Source: Triparma columacea
Taxonomy: Eukaryota > Sar > Bolidophyceae > Parmales > Triparmaceae
Reading direction: 5' to 3'
NCBI GenBank assembly: GCA_030267965.1
Contig: BRYA01000546.1
Coordinates: forward strand, 1-58,556
Length of the DNA stretch: 58,556 bases
A program made the translations under genes and the position numbers. Below, one piece after another: positions 11,554 through 22,415 of the stretch. The notes under the pieces were generated by a model. That model was not told the DNA's origin and made no database searches. It saw nothing but the letters and a program-made list of their open reading frames with translations. Each line of letters opens with the position of its first letter. Position 1 is the stretch's first letter.

Positions 11554-12372
11554 ATGTCGTCAGATATGGACATGTTTGCGCCAAATACCACCACAATTGA
11601 TGATTTCAAGGTTGAAGAATTTACATCGATGGAACCAGGTATCCTTCCTGGGTTTCAAGGACACAACAAGGGTACAACGACAGTGGATGGTATCAAGGAA
11701 GCGGAAAGCGGGGAGGTGGTTGAAGATGGTAACGTGGTACAGCATGATCTGCTTGTTTGCCAACCATGTGATGAGGATGTGGGGGTTGTTGCTGAAAGGA
11801 AGACTAACAGCAAAGGCATTGGAGTGGTGGGGATGAATGGGCAGGTGGTTGCAGGGTTGTATGAGTACGATGAGAAAGAGATAGACAAGAAGCCTTACCG
11901 CTGCACACAGAGAGGATGCAAATATAGGGCGAAGGAGAGAGGCATGATCAAGAAGCACCTTGCTAATATCCATGATATTGGCGTAATCTGGCATACATGC
12001 CCGCAAGAATGGTGTGAGTATAAGGCGAAGCAGGCAGGCAGTATCAAGAGCCACCTTGCTAATATTCACGATGTTGGCGTAACCTGGCATCCATGCCCGC
12101 AAGAGGGGTGTGAATATAAGGCGAAGATGAGAAGCCATATCAAGAACCACCTTGCTGATATTCATGATATTGGCGTAACCTGGCATACGTGCCCGCAAGA
12201 ATGGTGTGAGTATAAGGCGAAGCAGGCAGGCAGTATCAAGAGCCACCTTGCTAATATTCACGATATCGGCGTAACCTGGCATCCATGCACACAAGAGGGG
12301 TGTGAATATAAGGCAAAGCAGAGAGGCAGCATCAAGGAACACCTTGCTAATATTCATGGTATTTTGCCCTAA
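11554..12372 (+). CDS. C2H2-like zinc-finger repeat protein, copy 1 (five fingers)
   Basis: 272 aa from the ATG at 11554, intronless. An acidic N-terminal region of about 100 aa is followed by five tandem 32-aa units with spacing C-x4-C-x12-H-x4-H, linked by a conserved DIGVTWH segment (example start CPQEGCEYKAK). At DNA level the unit is 96 bp. The spacing fits a zinc-binding C2H2 finger, suggesting nucleic-acid binding, but the linker is not the usual TGEKP, so the function is unknown. The next gene is a paralogue whose sequence stays similar upstream of the ATG and through the 3' flank, so the whole transcription unit was duplicated. An in-frame segment upstream of the ATG is also conserved between the copies but has no ATG, so an upstream exon or non-ATG start is possible. 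Confidence 0.8.
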   Translation: MSSDMDMFAPNTTTIDDFKVEEFTSMEPGILPGFQGHNKGTTTVDGIKEAESGEVVEDGNVVQHDLLVCQPCDEDVGVVAERKTNSKGIGVVGMNGQVVAGLYEYDEKEIDKKPYRCTQRGCKYRAKERGMIKKHLANIHDIGVIWHTCPQEWCEYKAKQAGSIKSHLANIHDVGVTWHPCPQEGCEYKAKMRSHIKNHLADIHDIGVTWHTCPQEWCEYKAKQAGSIKSHLANIHDIGVTWHPCTQEGCEYKAKQRGSIKEHLANIHGILP

Positions 12373-12674
12373 CCCTAAACGCCTAGATACGTTGTGTAAT
12401 TAAAACTTGTTGGAAAACGTCTGTTCTTTCCAAAAGCCTCAAACTTACTTCGCACCCCTTACTTTAAAGATATCCCTTATTCTCAAATTACTTTAGGGTT
12501 ACGTAGAATATATTGGGTTAATTGGGGTCATGGGATTTTGTTTTGGGGTCTTTTCGGACCAAGGTGAACCATCCAGAAGCACGGTGCTTCTTCCAATCAT
12601 TGCTGCTACTGTTACTGGAAGCATTCAACAAAGCTACACTTGTTGGTCCGAGCACATCGGTATTCAGTGAGAAT

Positions 12675-13544
12675 ATGTCGTCAGATATGGAGATGTTTGC
12701 GCCAAAAACCACCACAACAGATGATATCGTTGTGGAAGAAGATGTATCGGAGATTCTTGGTATCCTTGCTGAGTTTCAAGCGGGCAACAAGGGTAAATCG
12801 ACAGCGGGCAGTGTCGGAGGATCGGGGAGCGGGGTCGTTGTACAAGGCGATGCTGTGGTACGGCATGATCTGCTTGTTTGCCAACCATGTGATGAGGATG
12901 GGGAGGTTGTTGATGAAAGGAAGGCTGCGAGGATGTATGAGTACGACAAGGAAGAGATAGACGAGAGGCCTTACCGCTGCAAACAGAGAGGATGCAAATT
13001 TAGGACGAAGAGGAGAGACAAAATCAAGGACCACCTTGCTTGTATTCACGATATCGGCGTAACCTGGCTTCCATGCCCGCAAGAAGGGTGCGACTATAAG
13101 GCGAAGAAGAGAGGCAACATCAAGACCCACCTTGCTTACGTTCACGACATTGGCGTAACCTGGCATGCATGCCCACAAGAGGGGTGTGAATACAAGGCGA
13201 AGGAGAGAGGCGATCTCACGAAGCACCTTGCTTATTCTCACGATATCGGCGTAAAGTGGCATAAGTGCCCGCAGGGAGGGTGTGAGTATAAGACGAAGGA
13301 GAGAAAGCAGCTCAAGAGCCACCTTGCTCACGTTCACGACATTGGTGTAACCTGGCATACATGCCCGCAAGAAGGGTGCGAGTATAAGGCGAAGGAGAGA
13401 AGCAACGTCAAGCGGCACCTTGCTAGTATTCACGGCATTGGCGTAACGTGGCATACGTGCCCGCAGGAAGGGTGCGAATATAAGGCGAAGCAGAGAAGCC
13501 ACATCAATAGTCACCTGGCTCATTTTCATGGTATTTTGCCCTAA
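12675..13544 (+). CDS. C2H2-like zinc-finger repeat protein, copy 2 (six fingers)
   Basis: 289 aa from the ATG at 12675, intronless, a tandem paralogue of the preceding gene. The N-terminal acidic region is followed by six 32-aa fingers with C-x4-C-x12-H-x4-H spacing, one more than copy 1. The 3' flank after the stop (a block containing AGATACGTTGTGTAATTAAA) is almost identical to that of copy 1. As in copy 1, the frame stays open upstream of the ATG and encodes a matching stretch around LLLEAFNKATL, but no in-frame ATG lies between 12675 and the preceding in-frame stop (about 12519). Nucleic-acid binding is inferred from the fingers only. Confidence 0.8.
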   Translation: MSSDMEMFAPKTTTTDDIVVEEDVSEILGILAEFQAGNKGKSTAGSVGGSGSGVVVQGDAVVRHDLLVCQPCDEDGEVVDERKAARMYEYDKEEIDERPYRCKQRGCKFRTKRRDKIKDHLACIHDIGVTWLPCPQEGCDYKAKKRGNIKTHLAYVHDIGVTWHACPQEGCEYKAKERGDLTKHLAYSHDIGVKWHKCPQGGCEYKTKERKQLKSHLAHVHDIGVTWHTCPQEGCEYKAKERSNVKRHLASIHGIGVTWHTCPQEGCEYKAKQRSHINSHLAHFHGILP

Positions 13545-13865
13545 TCCTAACTTTTAGATACGTTGTGTAATTAAAACTTGTTGGAGAAGTCTGTTTCTTT
13601 CCAAAAGGCGCGTGTTTGTGGCGTGTGTTTGCGGTGTGCAGTGTCTTGGAGGGGCTGGTGTCTGTCACTAACCAAAAATTGTTCACTTGTGTGAGCACTT
13701 GAAATAGATGGATCCCTTAAATTCATTCTCCACATCCAATTCATTTTAGGCCATTCAAGCGCATAATAAGTGCGGTTATTGTCTTAATATCGTCTTTATT
13801 GAGAATAGGAGTATTTGTATCTAGTTGTATCGATTTGTAGGCCAAATACAGCCATTTCAAGCAGG

Positions 13866-16204
13866 ATGAAGTCGGCAACATCGCTGCAAAAGCTTTCACT
13901 TATCTCTCCATTAATTCCATTTATACTCATTATAAATCTTCTACAAAGTCTATATGGTGTAACATCATTCATACTACCAACAAACGTACCAACACACACA
14001 CGCACTAGCCCAATTAACTCAGTCAAACAATCAGAACAAACAGACTGCTTAGTTATTGGAAGCGGTATCAGCGGATCATGCCTAAGCTTTCACCTCGCAC
14101 ACAATCACAACATAACTAACATCATCATGGCAGAGAAGAATCAAGAAGTTGGGGGAAACGTCATATCCAAATCCATCAAAGATGAAGATGGGGAATTCGT
14201 TTGGGAGGAGGTGAGAGGGTGGGGCTAGAGAGTTGGACTAGAGGGTTGGGTTAGAGAGTTGGACTAGAGGGTCGGGCCTTAAGATTGTTATCTTGGATCA
14301 TTGTTTAGGATTATTTACCCTCACAGGCTGCCAATCGACCATTCTGAGGAACAAAACAACTCCACCCACTCACTCCCCCCCCCTACTCACTCCTCTCCCC
14401 CCAAACAGGGCCCCAACTCCTTCCAGCCGACCCCCGCAATCGTTAAGACAGCACACGAGCTTGGAATCTCCTCTGAGCTTGGTACGTATAAAACTCCCCT
14501 CTCTTCCTCTTCCACCCTTCCCTCTTCTCACCCCCCCCCTCCCCCCCTCACCGCCACAGTCCTAGCCGACGGTTCCCTCCCCCGTTTCGTGTACTGGTCA
14601 GGCTCCGGTGCAGGTACAAAGTTAGCCAACCTCCACGCCCTTCCCACCAATCTCCCAGGTGATCTCTTATCATTCAACCTTCTAACATGGCCCGGTAAAA
14701 TCCGCGCCGGCCTCGGCGCAATTGGACTAATCAAACCATCACCACAACCACCGTATGAGGAGAGTATACGTGAATTCGTAACACGCCATCTAGGTGTTGA
14801 AACATTCGAGAGAGTTATCGACCCGTTTGTATCAGGCGTTTACGCGGGGGACCCGGATGAACTTGCTATGAACTCGGCGTTGAGGAAAATACATAGACTT
14901 GAGGGATTGGGGGATTTCGGACCAGGACTTGTTAGCGGGGCTATTAACAGGTTTAAGGAGGTGAGAGAGGGAGAGGGATGGGAGGAGGGGATGACAGGGT
15001 TATTTTGTTCCAATGATGTAAATATACCATAAGTACATCGATGACTATGATATGCGACGTGCATTTCGGAGACACGCGCAATGATTAAACGCCAGTAACC
15101 CCAAAATGGCTGCCAAACGACCATACTGAGGAACAAACACATGACAAAAACAATCTGTAGTAGTCTTCAAGCCAATTACTCATTTGCACCCCCCCCCCCC
15201 CCCCCAACGCACGTACACCACGTTAGATCGCCGATGAGAAGTCTCTCAATCCCCCCGATCCAGAGTGGAGGACGTACAAGTCCGGTGAGCTCGGTAGTTT
15301 CCGTCGCGGACTACAGACTCTACCCATAGCCGTATCCAAGTACCTCGGACCCTCCCGCGTCCGTCTCGGCCACGCGTTGAAATCACTTGACCGCGAGCCA
15401 GGGGGTATGTTCGTAGCGACGTTCGATACGGAGGAGGGGGAGAAGGTAATCAAGGCAAAGGCGGTCGCGCTTACGAGCCCGACTAAAACTACGAGCAAGG
15501 TGGCGAGGAAACTTGTACCGGAGGCCAAGAGACTTGAAGAGGTTTACTCACCACCTGTGGCTTCAGGTAAGGACGGTGGGGGGGGGGGGGGGTTAGAAGG
15601 GCCTCAAAGGCAAGGGGAGAGCTCTAGATGTTTCGAAACATTTAATAACCAACAACACTAACACATCCACTTAGTCACGATAGCCTACCCAAAGTCCTCC
15701 TTCAAGGATCTCCCCGGTGGTTCCCCCTCCTCCCCCCTCCGTGGTTTCGGTCACCTCCTCCCCCGAAAGATGGGCATAAGGTCACTCGGTACCATATGGT
15801 CATCAAGCCTATTCCCTAACCGCTGCCCCCCAGATTACGAGCTCCTACTTACCTACATTGGAGGAGCTAGGGACAGGGGTATAGCAGACATGAGTGAAGC
15901 CGATATTGTAGACAGGGTTAACAAAGACGTTAGGAAAGTACTACTAAAGGACAATGCACCGGACGGGAAACTACTGGGGTGCAGGGTCTGGCCGGTTGCG
16001 ATACCGCAGTATAGGAGGGGGCATAAGGAAATACTGGAGGAACTTGAGAGGGGGGAAGGGAAGGTGGAGGGACTTTATCTGGGGGGGAACTATAGGACAG
16101 GGGTCGCGTTTGGGGACTGCGTGGGATTCGGGGTTGAGGAAGCGAAGAAGATTAAGGAGTTCCTGAAAAAGGAGGGGAAGGTTAGGGCCAAGCAGGAGGC
16201 TTGA
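13866..16204 (+). CDS. PPOX (hemY type): Protoporphyrinogen oxidase, probably plastid-targeted
   Basis: Five exons (13866-14210, 14409-14481, 14560-14960, 15227-15566, 15675-16204) give 562 aa in one frame. The enzyme oxidises protoporphyrinogen IX to protoporphyrin IX in haem and chlorophyll synthesis. An FAD-binding dinucleotide motif (GSGISGS, near residue 65) is followed by an acidic residue after the second strand. Family blocks such as [22 protein letters not shown] and the C-terminal [14 protein letters not shown] are clear. The first 45 or so residues are a hydrophobic signal-peptide-like stretch followed by VTSF, resembling the ASAFAP-type bipartite plastid signal of secondary red-lineage algae. 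The ATG at 13866 is chosen because it precedes this presequence. Introns 1 and 3 are unusually long and carry copies of a dispersed element. Confidence 0.93.
14226..14277. repeat. Two-copy 26-bp tandem repeat in PPOX intron 1
   Basis: Two copies of a unit beginning TAGAGAGTTGGACTAGAGGG at a period of 26 bp, differing at few positions, near the 5' splice site of intron 1. Confidence 0.75.
14324..14357 (+). repeat. Partial copy (E1) of dispersed intronic element
   Basis: Inside PPOX intron 1, sense strand. About 34 bp match the 3' part of the longer copies at 15003-15138 and 50882-51015: GGCTGCCAA, CGACCAT and GAGGAACAAA are all present with four or so mismatches. The 5' part of the element is not recognisable here, so this looks like a decayed or truncated copy. 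Confidence 0.7.
15003..15138 (+). repeat. Full-length copy (E2) of dispersed intronic element
   Basis: Inside PPOX intron 3 (14961-15226), sense orientation. It matches the P5CS-intron copy at 50882-51015 with a 34-bp identical core around GCGACGTGCATTTCGG and a 35-bp identical 3' block ending GAGGAACAAAC. The 5' end has TTTTGTTCC, close to the reverse complement of the 3' end. A core hairpin can form: GCG-(A)-CGTG pairs with CACG-CGC around an 11-base loop. A TAA stop interrupts the peptide that is open in the other copy. A run of 17 C follows before the acceptor. Confidence 0.85.
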
Positions 16205-16302
16205 GGGGAGAGGGGGGGGTAAGGGTTTGGAAAATGAAAAAAAACTTGGTATTCAGAGTTAGGCGGGGCTCCTATTTTAACTTTCGCCCCCCCCCCCCGT
16301 TT

Positions 16303-16716
16303 TCAATCCCCCCCCACCTTCTCCTTCCTCTTCCCCTTAACGTACTCCCTCATAGCCTCCCTCTTGTCCATGATACACTTCCCCATATCCACCTGCTCCC
16401 TCTTGCATTCCCCCTTCGTCTCTTTCCTGCATGTCTTTAGTGCCTTCACCTCACTGGAACAACCCAAGGCTAGAGCCCTACAACTCCATAGCATGTGAGC
16501 CTCAGAATTACAGGTGGGGGCGGGGGGGGAGGAGGTGGAAACATCGTTACGACCTAAGAACCAACCCCCAAACGACGACTTGGAGACAGAGGCAGATACA
16601 GCGGGGAACTTCGAAGACTTTAACTTGCACTCCTTGAGCGCGGTGCTGAGAACATCGCACTCGGAGAGTCGCTTCTCCATACCGGGGTATACTATTGTGT
16701 TGTTAAACCAATCCAT
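16303..16716 (-). CDS. CX9C-motif (CHCH-like) small protein
   Basis: Intronless, 137 aa. Four C-x9-C pairs are visible: CDVLSTALKEC, CNSEAHMLWSC, CSSEVKALKTC and CKREQVDMGKC. Twin CX9C proteins are usually imported into the mitochondrial intermembrane space by the Mia40 relay and act in respiratory-complex assembly or structure; the C-terminus is strongly basic. No specific family is recognised, so the mitochondrial role is an inference from spacing. It is convergent with PPOX (98 bp apart) and divergent from the kinase gene. Confidence 0.75.
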   Translation of the reverse strand: MDWFNNTIVYPGMEKRLSECDVLSTALKECKLKSSKFPAVSASVSKSSFGGWFLGRNDVSTSSPPAPTCNSEAHMLWSCRALALGCSSEVKALKTCRKETKGECKREQVDMGKCIMDKREAMREYVKGKRKEKVGGD

Positions 16717-16889
16717 TGTGATTTTATTGGGATTTTAAGGATTTGTCCCGATGCGGGGTGGGAAGAAATCTGCAAACTGAAGTCTATTTGGGAATTTAGG
16801 AATATCCAGGAGTTGCTACTAATGTATTATGAGGTTCGGTACCGCCAAATGTGCCACAATTGGAATGTTTGTGGAAAAATTGAATTAGA

Positions 16890-18833
16890 ATGAAAATTCC
16901 CTCTCTTCTGCAATTCCTTAAAATGCCTCCCAAGCCACGTGCTAGGCATTACGACGACTCCGGCGCCTTAAACTACGCTAATATCCGAAATAACGAAGCA
17001 ATAAACCCACCAACCGGCTCAAAAGTGCATCTGCAGGACAATTCTATCGCCATGGACGCCAGACCCAAGAAAAAGTCTTCGAAACTACCCTTAGACAACG
17101 ACGACCTCGACCAGGACGCCGACCAGGAAACTCGATACGACATACCTGATGCTCAATCTCCGAATTATCACCTCCATCAACCCCTCCATCAACCCCTCCA
17201 TCAACCCCTCCATCAACCTCTCCATCAACCCCACCATCAACCCCACCAATTAACTCCTGGCAAAGCCCCAACTTTGCCCCGATACATGCCCCACAAGGTG
17301 GTACCCCGACCTCACCACGAGGAAGGCTACTACATAATTCATATCTTCCCCCTCTCTGTTCTCATCCTTGTCTTCCTGGCTTTGGCGTGTGGGGGCATCT
17401 TCAGGTTCACCAACGCCTGCAAGCCGCTCAAGGTCATTCTCAAGGCCAGGGAGAAGCGCCGTAGGAAGACTTTGGACAAAATGTACGACGACGACCTCCG
17501 ATTAATGGAGGGTGGCTCTTACTCCTCCTCTTCCTCTTACTCAACCCCCCAGCCGTACTACTCTTCCCCCCTAACCAACCCTTCCTCACCCCCCACTGTC
17601 CACAACTCTTCGATACCGCCCCCAATAACGACCCCATACAATCACTACTACGCCACATCCGCTACCACATCCCCTCGAAAGACTTCCCCGAGCAACAACC
17701 TGCACTCCAGGAAGGGCGGGAACGCTTTACCCCGACCTCACCAGCAGCAGCAGGGATTCCGCCAGCAGGTATCTCCCCCTCTTCCTCCCCCCCCATCTCC
17801 CCCCCCCCCAAGCCCCCCCTCTTCACCCTCCCAACACACTTCAACGATAGCATATTCTGATTTGACAATCCTAAAAATGATTGGAGGTGGAGGCTTCGGA
17901 CAGGTTTGGGAAGCTACCTACAGGAATACGCCCGTCGCGGTCAAGGTGTTGACCAATAGTTGCCAGACGGATACTATCAAGGAGGAGGTGAGAATGTTTA
18001 AATATATCTTCCATACACCTCTTTGAATTATCACTAACCACACTCCTTCGGTCATTGCTTTACTCGCCCCCTTCACATAGCTCTTGGACGAGTTCAAGGC
18101 GGAAGTCAGTATCCTCTCCACCCTCCGGCACCCCAACATCTGTCTTTTCATGGGCGCTAATTTCACCCCCCCTAACCGCTGCATCGTTACCGAGCTCGCT
18201 ACCCGCGGGTCGTTATGGGACGGTCTCCGCGCCCCCCTATCCCCCCCCTTTGCCCCATGTTCTGGAAATTCTTGGAACAACTGGCCAAACACAGCCCCCC
18301 CAAACTCCTCTCCACCCCCCAAAGACACGTGGCCATACACCCTCTTTAAGCGAATCGCCCTCGGCACCGCCAGGGGTATGAGTTACCTCCACGAGAGTTC
18401 CCCCCCCATTCTCCACCGTGATCTAAAGTCCGCTAACCTGCTCCTCGACGAAGGTTACAACGTGAAGATATGTGACTTTGGGCTAGCGAGGCTCAAGGCA
18501 TTAACCAACTCACACACGGGGCAGACTGGGACCACACAATGGATGGCGCCGGAGGTACTTAACAACGATAAGTACGGGACGGAGGCTGACGTTTACTCTT
18601 TCGGGGTTATAATGTGGGAGTGTTTGACGAGGGAGTGTCCGTTCGAGGGTATGAATGGGATTCAGGTTGCCATGAGGGTCCTGACGGAAGGGAGGACTGT
18701 CGTGGTGCCGACGTGGTGCAGGGTGGGGAACCCGAAGCTATGCAAGCTGGTGGAATCTTGCTTAATGATGGAACCAAGGAGGAGGCCCACGTTCGCAGAT
18801 ATTTTGAAGAGCTTTGACAATGATAATATTTAG
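16890..18833 (+). CDS. Membrane-anchored TKL-type serine/threonine kinase
   Basis: Two exons (16890-17987, 18081-18833; 93-bp GT-AG intron) give 616 aa. A second in-frame ATG lies at 16923. The N-terminal 145 or so residues are hydrophilic with HQPL repeats. One TM helix follows (LSVLILVFLALACGGIF), then a Ser/Pro-rich linker with polyproline, then a complete kinase domain: GGGGFGQVWEA, VAVK, HRDLKSANLLLD, DFGLAR, and MAPEVL of the APE motif. The HRDLKSAN and GTTQWMAPE forms are typical of TKL/Raf-like kinases. An insert of about 40 Pro/Ser-rich residues sits between the hinge and the catalytic loop. The topology resembles a receptor-like kinase with a short extracellular part. Ligand and substrate are unknown. 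Confidence 0.88.
17172..17247. repeat. 12-bp coding minisatellite (HQPL repeats)
   Basis: About six copies of CTCCATCAACCC within kinase exon 1, encoding HQPL units that degrade to HQPH at the end. A likely length-polymorphic site in frame. Confidence 0.85.
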
Positions 18834-18930
18834 ACTGTATGTATTCAAATTTAGATTGTTTGTAATTCAAAATCTTTCCTAGGGATTCCTACTACGCCCC
18901 TTCCCAACTTTGCACACACCTGGCTTCCTT

Positions 18931-21900
18931 TTACCCCTTTTGTCTGTTGCCGAGCTTCAAAAGAAGAAAGGACAACACCCTGAAGACCACTCCCAAAACT
19001 AGCAGGCCCTCAAGGCACAACGGGTTCTCGTCCATATCCCAACCGTGTCTTCTCATGATACGCATCAAGTAGTAGTCGTAAATCTCGGGATACGCCTTGA
19101 ACTCAATAATGGTCAAGCTCTGCACGGACCACCTCGCGAAGCTGCAGCTCAGGATCTTTCGCGCGAAGCCCTCGAAGAAGGTGAGGGGGGGCTCGACCCC
19201 TGAGAACATGAGGCAAAGCAACACACTGAGGAGCCCGTTGAACTTGGCAGACTCAGGCTTGTTAGTCACGGAGATCAAATAGCCCTGGCCGGTCGCCGCC
19301 CACGCGGTGTAGAACATCGTCTTGTAGTATTCGGCGTAATCGCCACGGGGTTGGGCGATCGACACGAACATTAACATGAAGGCGGCCGGGAAAACGACAA
19401 CGAAGATCATGTCGGCCACGTTCTTGCCAAGGAAGTAGGAGAACGTACTAAGGCCTTGATTACGTTCCCTCCAGAACGCCGGGCGCTCGTTGCCGAACGT
19501 CCCGAGCGCCCTGAGACACGTGGTCAGTGAGAGTGCCAGCGTCGCTATGAAGTTACGCAAGGGCATCTTTGACGCCTCAGTCTTCCACGCTCCAGGCCCA
19601 AACATCCAGCCAAGCACGGAACCCACCGTCACTAGCATGATGCAGTCAGACACGAACGAGGCCTTCTTGTTGAGAGCGAAGATCTGCCTGAACGTCCTCC
19701 AGGTGCAGACGCCGAACTGATACACGTTGCTCGGGGGAGTCCTGTATTTGTCAAGCATGCCAGGTTTGAAGGCCTTTAGGGCAAAGACGGACTCGATCTT
19801 CCAGTGCTCGAACTGGGTTTTAGCGTATTCGCTTCCCCAGGCTACAAGGCGCTTGTGGAGCGGCTCCGTTTGCGATTCCTCCATTATAGCCTCAATCTCC
19901 ATTGTCTCGACGCCGCCGTTCCTGGCGCTTGTTGAGCTGGAAGCTGCAAAGCGCGAAAATATTTATTTAATATTGTGCAAGGTGTGAGAATAATAGCCTT
20001 GATGGCCGTCGTCATCGTCGTTCGACTCACCTTGCGAATTGATACTTGAGCGCTTCCTCTTCATGGCCTCTTGGATTTGGGGTGGCACCGGGGGGGGCAC
20101 GGTACGACCAGTAGCACCTAGGGGCTTGCGCATCGGGTTCGAAGAATTGAAGGTAGAACCGCTGCGCTCTGTTTTTGCGTTTGCTGCACCCGATTGCCTC
20201 TCTTCCCACCAATCGCTCAGGTCGGCGGTTGTGAAGTCCTTCTTTGTTGAATGTACAACCGTCCCAGACATGACGTCAAGGAAATGATCTGCGGGACTCT
20301 TCATACTCGGGCATGGAAACCCGATCCCCTCGAAGTACTCCAGCGTCTGGGAAGACGCGCCCATGTATACTGGGCGACCGTTCTGTCCGAGGAAGAGGAT
20401 GTCATCAATCATATTGAAGATCTCGTAACGTGGCTGGTGGATAACCATAACAATGGTCATTCCTGCATCCGTCATCTTTTTTAAGGTGTTGATGAGCTCG
20501 ATGGACGTAGTCGAGTCCAAACCAGAGGTTGGTTCGTCCAAAAAGCAAATCGATGGGTTGGCGACAATCTCAAGAGCGATGCTCACGCGCTTCCTCTGGC
20601 CGCCGCTTACGCCACGTGTCTCCTGGTCACCAATGACAGAGTTCCTGCACTTCTCCAGGCCAAGTACGGCGATGACCTCGTCAACCATCTTAAATCGCAT
20701 CGAGTGGCTCACGGACGATTTGTTCTTCAGCAAACTCGAAAACATGATGGCCTCCACGACTGTGAGCTCGCTGTGCATGATGTCCTCTTGAGGTACGAAC
20801 CCCACAATTCGCTTGAACGGTTCGATGCTGTCGAACTCAGACTCGCCATCCCTCACTACCAAGGAACCTCCAATTATACCGTATCCTGCCTTGTCACGGA
20901 GAACGTTGAGCATGGTCGTCTTGCCGCAGCCCGACGGACCCATGATTGCTGTCATTTTACCACTCCTTACTTGACCCGACACGTGATCAATGATCCTTGT
21001 GCCGCTCTTAAGCGCGAGCGACAAGTCGGTGAACTCAAAGCTGAGCTTTGTCGTGTCGGGTTGCAGGACGCGGAAGCCGGTGAAGCCACTCTTCTCGAGG
21101 TCCTCCGGGGACGCATTGTGTACGATCTTGAACGAGTTCTGCTGCAAGAGGGCCGTGAACTCTTGCCTCCCTACGACGAGTGTGGAAGCCTCCTCTGCGG
21201 CCTTCCTCTTGCGCTCAAGCGCGAGCTTCTCCGCTTGCTGCTTCCATTTTCGCTTTATGACCTCGAACGCGACAAAGACCGCAAACAAAAAGAGGAGCAT
21301 CATCCTTGCTGTACCCTTTGGCACTTTGGTCCCTTCCGGGCAGGTCTGGAAGAAGGAACACCTAGAGGGCTGGATGTCGCCGCCGCGACAGTAGTAACCA
21401 TCAGGGCAGACCTCCTTGTACTGTGGTTCAGAGCAAAAGTACTTCGCGGGGCACTCCGTTCCAGAGGTGGCGTTGAGCGGGCAGTACATGCCGAATTTGC
21501 ACTGCACCTTCTGGGTGTTCGTACAGTAATGGTTCACTGGACACTCGTACTTCACCGACGGGTTTGGGCAGTAGAAGCCGCGAGGACAGGGCGCGACCTC
21601 GCTCTCTACGGTGCCCGCTGGACAGTACGACTTGCTCTTGCAGGGATGGCACGCTGTAGTTTTCTTCGTCTGCGCCAGGCGGCGGGTGGTGTCAAGGCGA
21701 CGCCTGGCTTGGCAGTACGAATTGCCCTCTTCTTCAAGTTCTTCCCTGCACTCGTCCTCATCTTTGGCGCAGTCGCAGCAGTCGTACGCAAACTTCTCGC
21801 AGTTGAAGTTAGCCTGGGACCCTGGGTCATTATTGTCACAGTAGTCGTCTCCGAGCCAGGCCATACGAGTATCGCCAGAGCTCATCGAGTGACCGCTGCA

Positions 21901-22415
21901 GTCTGTCACCTGGCTGGATACAATTCCTTGTTCGCGCAGCAAGCATTCACTGAAGAATTGCTTCATCCAATCATCTAGTTCGTCGCACCACGCCAAGTCA
22001 TCCCCGCCAGAACCGTCATCATCATCACCATCGCCCCCCCCGTTTGCATCATCATCGCCCGGGTCCGAAATGCTGTCGCACTCAGTGCCGCAAAGCTCTG
22101 GGAAAGCCTCGCACTGATCAAAGGTTGTGCAGGCAGTCCCCTCCTCCACGCGAACCGTGGCGTGCTTGGCGTAGTAGGAAGCAGGGCAGTAGTAGACTGG
22201 GCGAGGAGTGAGGAAAGGTGTGAAGGATATCCATGACAGAACTGAGTTCACTCACATGTGGTGTCGGAGGTGCACAGATGGGTAGAGTTGCACTCAGCAA
22301 TGGTAACAAAGCCATCACCATCAGGATCGGGGTCAACTATACTGGCCACCACAAGTGGCGGAGGCGCGAGGGCGAAGAGGGTAAAGGTCCAAAGGAGGAT
22401 AGGAAGCAAATTCAT
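18931..22415 (-). CDS. ABCG-family half transporter with cysteine-rich N-terminus
   Basis: Three exons on the minus strand (22415-22256, 22196-20031, 19943-18931; introns of 59 and 87 bp) give 1112 aa. It starts with a signal peptide (MNLLPILLWTFTLFAL) and then a calcium-loop-like DPDGDGFVTIAE. A Cys-rich lumenal region follows with a Notch/LNR-like stretch (GDDYCDNNDP, YDCCDC) and several GCC2/GCC3-like YCP repeats. One TM leads into an ATP-binding cassette: Walker A GPSGCGKTT, signature VSGGQRKR and Walker B CFLDEPTSGLD. The last 300 or so residues are the ABC2 membrane domain. The architecture matches plant ABCG24/28 transporters (WBC type). The substrate, perhaps a lipid, is not known from sequence. 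Confidence 0.92.

Noticed and set aside
11560..13529. Long open frames on the minus strand (265 and 282 codons) opposite the zinc-finger genes
   Set aside because: They mirror the 96-bp repeats and encode repetitive hydrophobic sequence without family features; the plus-strand fingers explain the DNA.
20704..21978. 424-codon plus-strand frame opposite the ABCG transporter
   Set aside because: It is antisense to a clear ABC cassette and cysteine-rich domain; it contains no domain of its own.
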